Source: an uncultured Coriobacteriia bacterium (lineage in GTDB: Bacteria > Actinomycetota > Coriobacteriia > Coriobacteriales > QAMH01). From it: a stretch of 14,360 nt of DNA. The notes below the pieces were generated by a model that was not told the origin of the DNA, ran no database searches, and saw only the letters and a program-made list of their open reading frames with translations. The DNA is taken from the NCBI GenBank assembly GCA_902478425.1, contig CABSKV010000035.1, positions 1 through 14,360 of the forward strand. The letters are read 5' to 3'. A program made the translations under genes and the position numbers. Shown here piece after piece: positions 11,717 to 14,360 of this stretch (position 1 is the stretch's first letter; each line of letters opens with the position of its first letter).

Positions 11717-14194
11717 ATGTCTGAAGCAGATGTGGTCGAGTATCACTGGAGCGAGACCAACGGCAAGAAGTACCGCCGTGGCAGCAGGCAATTCAAGAAG
11801 GCGGATGTCGGCATCGAGCCAACGCCTGCGGCCAAGACTCCCGATGTTCCGTGGAAATGGGAAGAGGACGGCATGACCGTCATCCGCGGCACCGCACGTT
11901 CGGCACCCGGCTGCCACAACGTCTGCGGCATCCTGAGCTACGTCAAGGACGGCAAGCTCGTCAAGGTCGAGGGTGACCCGGAGGACCCGTACAACCAGGG
12001 CCGCCTGTGCTCCAGGTGCCTGTGCATCCCGGACTACGTCTACCACGAGGACAGGCTGCTCTACCCGATGAAGCGCAAGCGCGAGGACCGCGGCAAGGAC
12101 AAGTTCGAGCGCATCACCTGGGACGAGGCCTACGACATCATCGTCGAGAACTTCAAGAAGGTGGCCGATGAATACGGCGCTGACAAGATCGCCTGCTGCC
12201 AGGGCACCGGTCGCGACATCCACCAGATCACCCGCATCAACGCATCGTGCGGCTCGCCCAACGAGGGCGTTCCGTACTTCGCCGGCAATTCCTGCTATCT
12301 GCCGCGCATCGCATCCATGGCCTGCATGCTGGGCGACCCCTGCGTCATGGACTGCTCGCAGTTCTTGCCCGAGCGCTACGACGACCCGCGCTACGTGGTG
12401 CCGGAGTACTGCATCATCTGGGGCCACCAGCCCTTCTACGCGAATGCCGACGGCTTCTATGGACACTGGATCACCGACCTGATGAAGCGCGGCATGAAGG
12501 TCGCGGTCGTCGATCCCAAGCTCACCTGGATCGCCGCGAAGGCCGGCGAGGACTGGCTGCGCGTGCGCCCTGGTGGCGACGGCGCGCTGGCCATGGCCAT
12601 GCTCAAGGTCATCTGCGACGAGAAGCTCTACGACCAGGACTTCTGCGACAAGTGGGTCTACGGCCTCGAGGCCGTGTGCGAGCGCGTCGCGGGGATGGAC
12701 CTCGACGAGCTGTGCGAGAGGGCCTGGGTCTCCAAGGAAGACGTGCAGCGCGTCGCGCGTCGCTACGCCGCCGCCAAGCCCGCCGCCATCCAGTGGGGCG
12801 TGGCACTCGACCAGCAGACCGGCGGCCAGCAGGCCGCTCATGCGGTGACGGCCCTGTGGTGCATCACCGGCAACCTCGACGTGCCCGGCGGCAACGTCAT
12901 CGGACAGGCGTGCTGGGGCATCGAGCAGCCCAACTGGACGGGTACCTGGGGCTACGATGAGCTCCTGACCCCGGAAGAGTCCGCCAAGCGCATCGGCGTC
13001 GAGCGTTACCCGATGTTCGCCGTCGGTTTCAAGAACCTCTCGTCCAACGCGACGATCGAAGCCTGGCAGCGCGGTGAGGTGCCCATCCACGCGGCGTACT
13101 TCGCCACCAATAACTTCCTCGCCACGATGGGCGCGCAGGCCGAACAGCAGCTCGAGTGGTACAAGCAGATCGACTTCTGCGTGTTCCAGGACCTGTTCAT
13201 GACCCCGACCATGATGGCCCTGGCAGACGTCGTGCTGCCGGCCGCCACCTACGAGGAGCGCAACGGCTTCGGCGGCCTGAACCCGTACCGCATCAGCTGC
13301 ATCAACAAGGCCATCGAGCCGGTCGGCGAGACCAAGGCCGACAACACCATCTTCCTCGAGCTCGGCAAGCGCCTGACCGACGCCCTTCGTCCCCAGAACG
13401 CCGATATCGCGTGGCCCTGGGATAGCGTCGAGGAGATGTGGGACTACGCACTCGAGGACGGCGGCTTCACGTGGGAGGAGCTGCGTGACGCCACCTGGAA
13501 GTACCCCGAGTTCGAGTACCGCAAGTACGAGAAGGGCCTTCTACGTCCGGACGGCCAACCCGGTTTCTCCACCGAGACCGGCCGCGCGGAGATCTACTCC
13601 ATGGTGTTCCACCACACCAGCTGGTCCGGCCTTGACCCGCTTCCGAGCTACGTCGAGCCCGTCGAGAGTCCGTACTCCAACCCGGACGCGCTCGCGGAAC
13701 TGCCTTACATCGTCACCTCCGGCGCCCGCGTGCCGCACTTCTTCCACTCCGAGCAGCGCCAGGTGAAGAAGCTGCGCGCCCTGCACCCGGATCCCCTGTG
13801 CTACATCCACCCGGAGACGGCCGCCAAGCACGGCATCGAGGAGGGCGACTGGATGTGGCTCGAGAACCAGCACGGCAAGTGCAAGTACAAGGCGAAGTTC
13901 GACGAGAACTACGACCCGCGCGTCATGCAGTGCGACCACGGCTGGTGGTTCCCCGAGCGCAAGGACCAGGCCGAGGAGAACGTCGAGGACGAGAAGGCCG
14001 GCCTGTTCGGCGTCTTCGAGAGCCAGATCAACAACCTCGTCCCGTTCGACGCGGGCGTGTCCGGTTTCGGATCCAACTACAAGTCCATGATGTGCCGGAT
14101 TTACAAGGATGGGGAGACGCCGGCCCCGTTGACCGTTGGCATCCCCGCGCCCGAGAACATCAAGATCGACACCGATGATCGTCCCGTCGCGTAA
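11717..14194 (+). CDS. Molybdopterin oxidoreductase catalytic subunit, DMSO reductase family, cytoplasmic (825 aa)
   Basis: Large subunit of a Mo/W-bisMGD enzyme. The N-terminal cluster region reads APGCHNVCG ... NQGRLCSRC: C66, C70 and C98 match the last three positions of CxxCxxxC-x27-C, but the first position is Ala63; C101 and C103 are nearby. Next come YPMKRKRE and ERITWDEAYDII (131-142), typical of the family, and GNSCYLPR with C193, a plausible Mo-ligand cysteine. TGNLDVPGGNV (384-394) and the C-terminal cofactor-binding domain with TSGARVPHFFHSEQRQVKK and HPETAAKHGIEEGD follow. The N-terminus has no twin-arginine leader. A 4Fe-4S subunit starts 15 nt downstream. The SAPGCH motif, the MFS neighbour and the lack of a leader recall the catechol dehydroxylase/transhydroxylase-like enzymes of Eggerthellaceae; substrate remains unassigned. 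Confidence 0.92.
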   Translation: MSEADVVEYHWSETNGKKYRRGSRQFKKADVGIEPTPAAKTPDVPWKWEEDGMTVIRGTARSAPGCHNVCGILSYVKDGKLVKVEGDPEDPYNQGRLCSRCLCIPDYVYHEDRLLYPMKRKREDRGKDKFERITWDEAYDIIVENFKKVADEYGADKIACCQGTGRDIHQITRINASCGSPNEGVPYFAGNSCYLPRIASMACMLGDPCVMDCSQFLPERYDDPRYVVPEYCIIWGHQPFYANADGFYGHWITDLMKRGMKVAVVDPKLTWIAAKAGEDWLRVRPGGDGALAMAMLKVICDEKLYDQDFCDKWVYGLEAVCERVAGMDLDELCERAWVSKEDVQRVARRYAAAKPAAIQWGVALDQQTGGQQAAHAVTALWCITGNLDVPGGNVIGQACWGIEQPNWTGTWGYDELLTPEESAKRIGVERYPMFAVGFKNLSSNATIEAWQRGEVPIHAAYFATNNFLATMGAQAEQQLEWYKQIDFCVFQDLFMTPTMMALADVVLPAATYEERNGFGGLNPYRISCINKAIEPVGETKADNTIFLELGKRLTDALRPQNADIAWPWDSVEEMWDYALEDGGFTWEELRDATWKYPEFEYRKYEKGLLRPDGQPGFSTETGRAEIYSMVFHHTSWSGLDPLPSYVEPVESPYSNPDALAELPYIVTSGARVPHFFHSEQRQVKKLRALHPDPLCYIHPETAAKHGIEEGDWMWLENQHGKCKYKAKFDENYDPRVMQCDHGWWFPERKDQAEENVEDEKAGLFGVFESQINNLVPFDAGVSGFGSNYKSMMCRIYKDGETPAPLTVGIPAPENIKIDTDDRPVA

Positions 14195-14209
14195 GGAGAG
14201 GTAAGAGAC

Positions 14210-14360
14210 ATGGCACACGAAGGAATTTTCGTCGACTACAACTACTGCACCGGCTGCGAGGCATGCGTGCTCGCCTGCCAGCAGGAGAAGGGGTACTCCG
14301 AGAAGGAGTTCGGCATCACCATCACGCAACTCGGACCCCTGGCCATCGACGCGTCTAAGA
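14210..14360 (+). CDS. 4Fe-4S ferredoxin-type subunit of the molybdoenzyme (3'-truncated by window)
   Basis: Only the first 50 codons are visible. The start ATG at 14210 follows GGAGAGG by eight bases and lies 15 nt after the large-subunit stop, so the two are one transcript. The protein begins MAHEGIFVDYNYCTGCEACV with a classical ferredoxin motif C13-x2-C16-x2-C19-x3-C23, as in the electron-transfer beta subunits of DMSO-reductase-family enzymes, which usually hold three or four clusters. The N-terminus carries no export signal, consistent with a cytoplasmic complex. It would pass electrons between the large subunit and a cellular donor. Whether a membrane anchor (NrfD-type) or chaperone gene follows is outside the window. 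Confidence 0.9.
   Translation, partial: MAHEGIFVDYNYCTGCEACVLACQQEKGYSEKEFGITITQLGPLAIDASK

Noticed and set aside
11651..13090. Long minus-strand open frame (479 codons) opposite the molybdoenzyme gene
   Set aside because: Shadow of GC-rich coding; the opposite frame has clear family motifs and a strong ribosome binding site, while this one has low-complexity Ala/Val/Asp/Gly content.

Overview
The window is GC-rich and densely coded, and most of its genes concern anaerobic redox chemistry and transport. A DMSO-reductase-family molybdoenzyme with a 4Fe-4S partner, an MFS carrier beside it, an Fe-S aldo-keto reductase and an ApbE flavin transferase suggest an anaerobic, GC-rich actinomycete of the Coriobacteriia, most likely Eggerthellaceae. 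This placement rests on gene content and protein style only; the window holds no rRNA or other marker gene.

Left part (1-6310). A membrane protein cut off by the window edge is followed by a terminator-like hairpin and a 107-bp inverted-repeat element. A leftward four-gene block then reads, in transcription order, OmpR-type response regulator (6310-5633), two-TM histidine kinase (5466-4453), MacB/LolD-type ATPase (4300-3617) and an 8-TM FtsX/MacB-type permease (3620-753). The kinase has almost no extracytoplasmic loop, so it may sense through the membrane or through the ABC transporter, as in antibiotic or envelope-stress modules.

Middle (6311-9355). A glutaredoxin-like protein (6447-6689, +) faces a decayed MFS gene (6912-6690, -), which follows an aldo-keto reductase with two C-terminal 4Fe-4S motifs (8079-6922, -). 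A 69-aa protein (8195-8404, +) meets a leader-less apbE gene (9355-8405, -) stop codon to stop codon with no base between them.

Right part (9356-14360). Divergent from apbE run an MFS carrier (9581-10879), a 146-aa protein with twelve cysteines (10970-11410), the molybdoenzyme large subunit (11717-14194) and the start of its ferredoxin-like subunit (14210 onward). Both enzyme subunits lack a Tat or Sec signal and should be cytoplasmic. A related 19-bp dyad lies upstream of the MFS gene and upstream of the molybdoenzyme, suggesting one regulator for both.

The most interesting idea is that the 12-Cys protein carries the sequence DAVTGAT, which matches the ApbE flavinylation motif [S/T]GA[S/T], while the adjacent ApbE lacks an export signal. 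The cluster may therefore encode a cytoplasmic flavinylated, metal- or Fe-S-binding mini-protein that carries electrons to, or otherwise serves, a substrate-specific molybdoenzyme fed by its own transporter. This is inference from motif and context.
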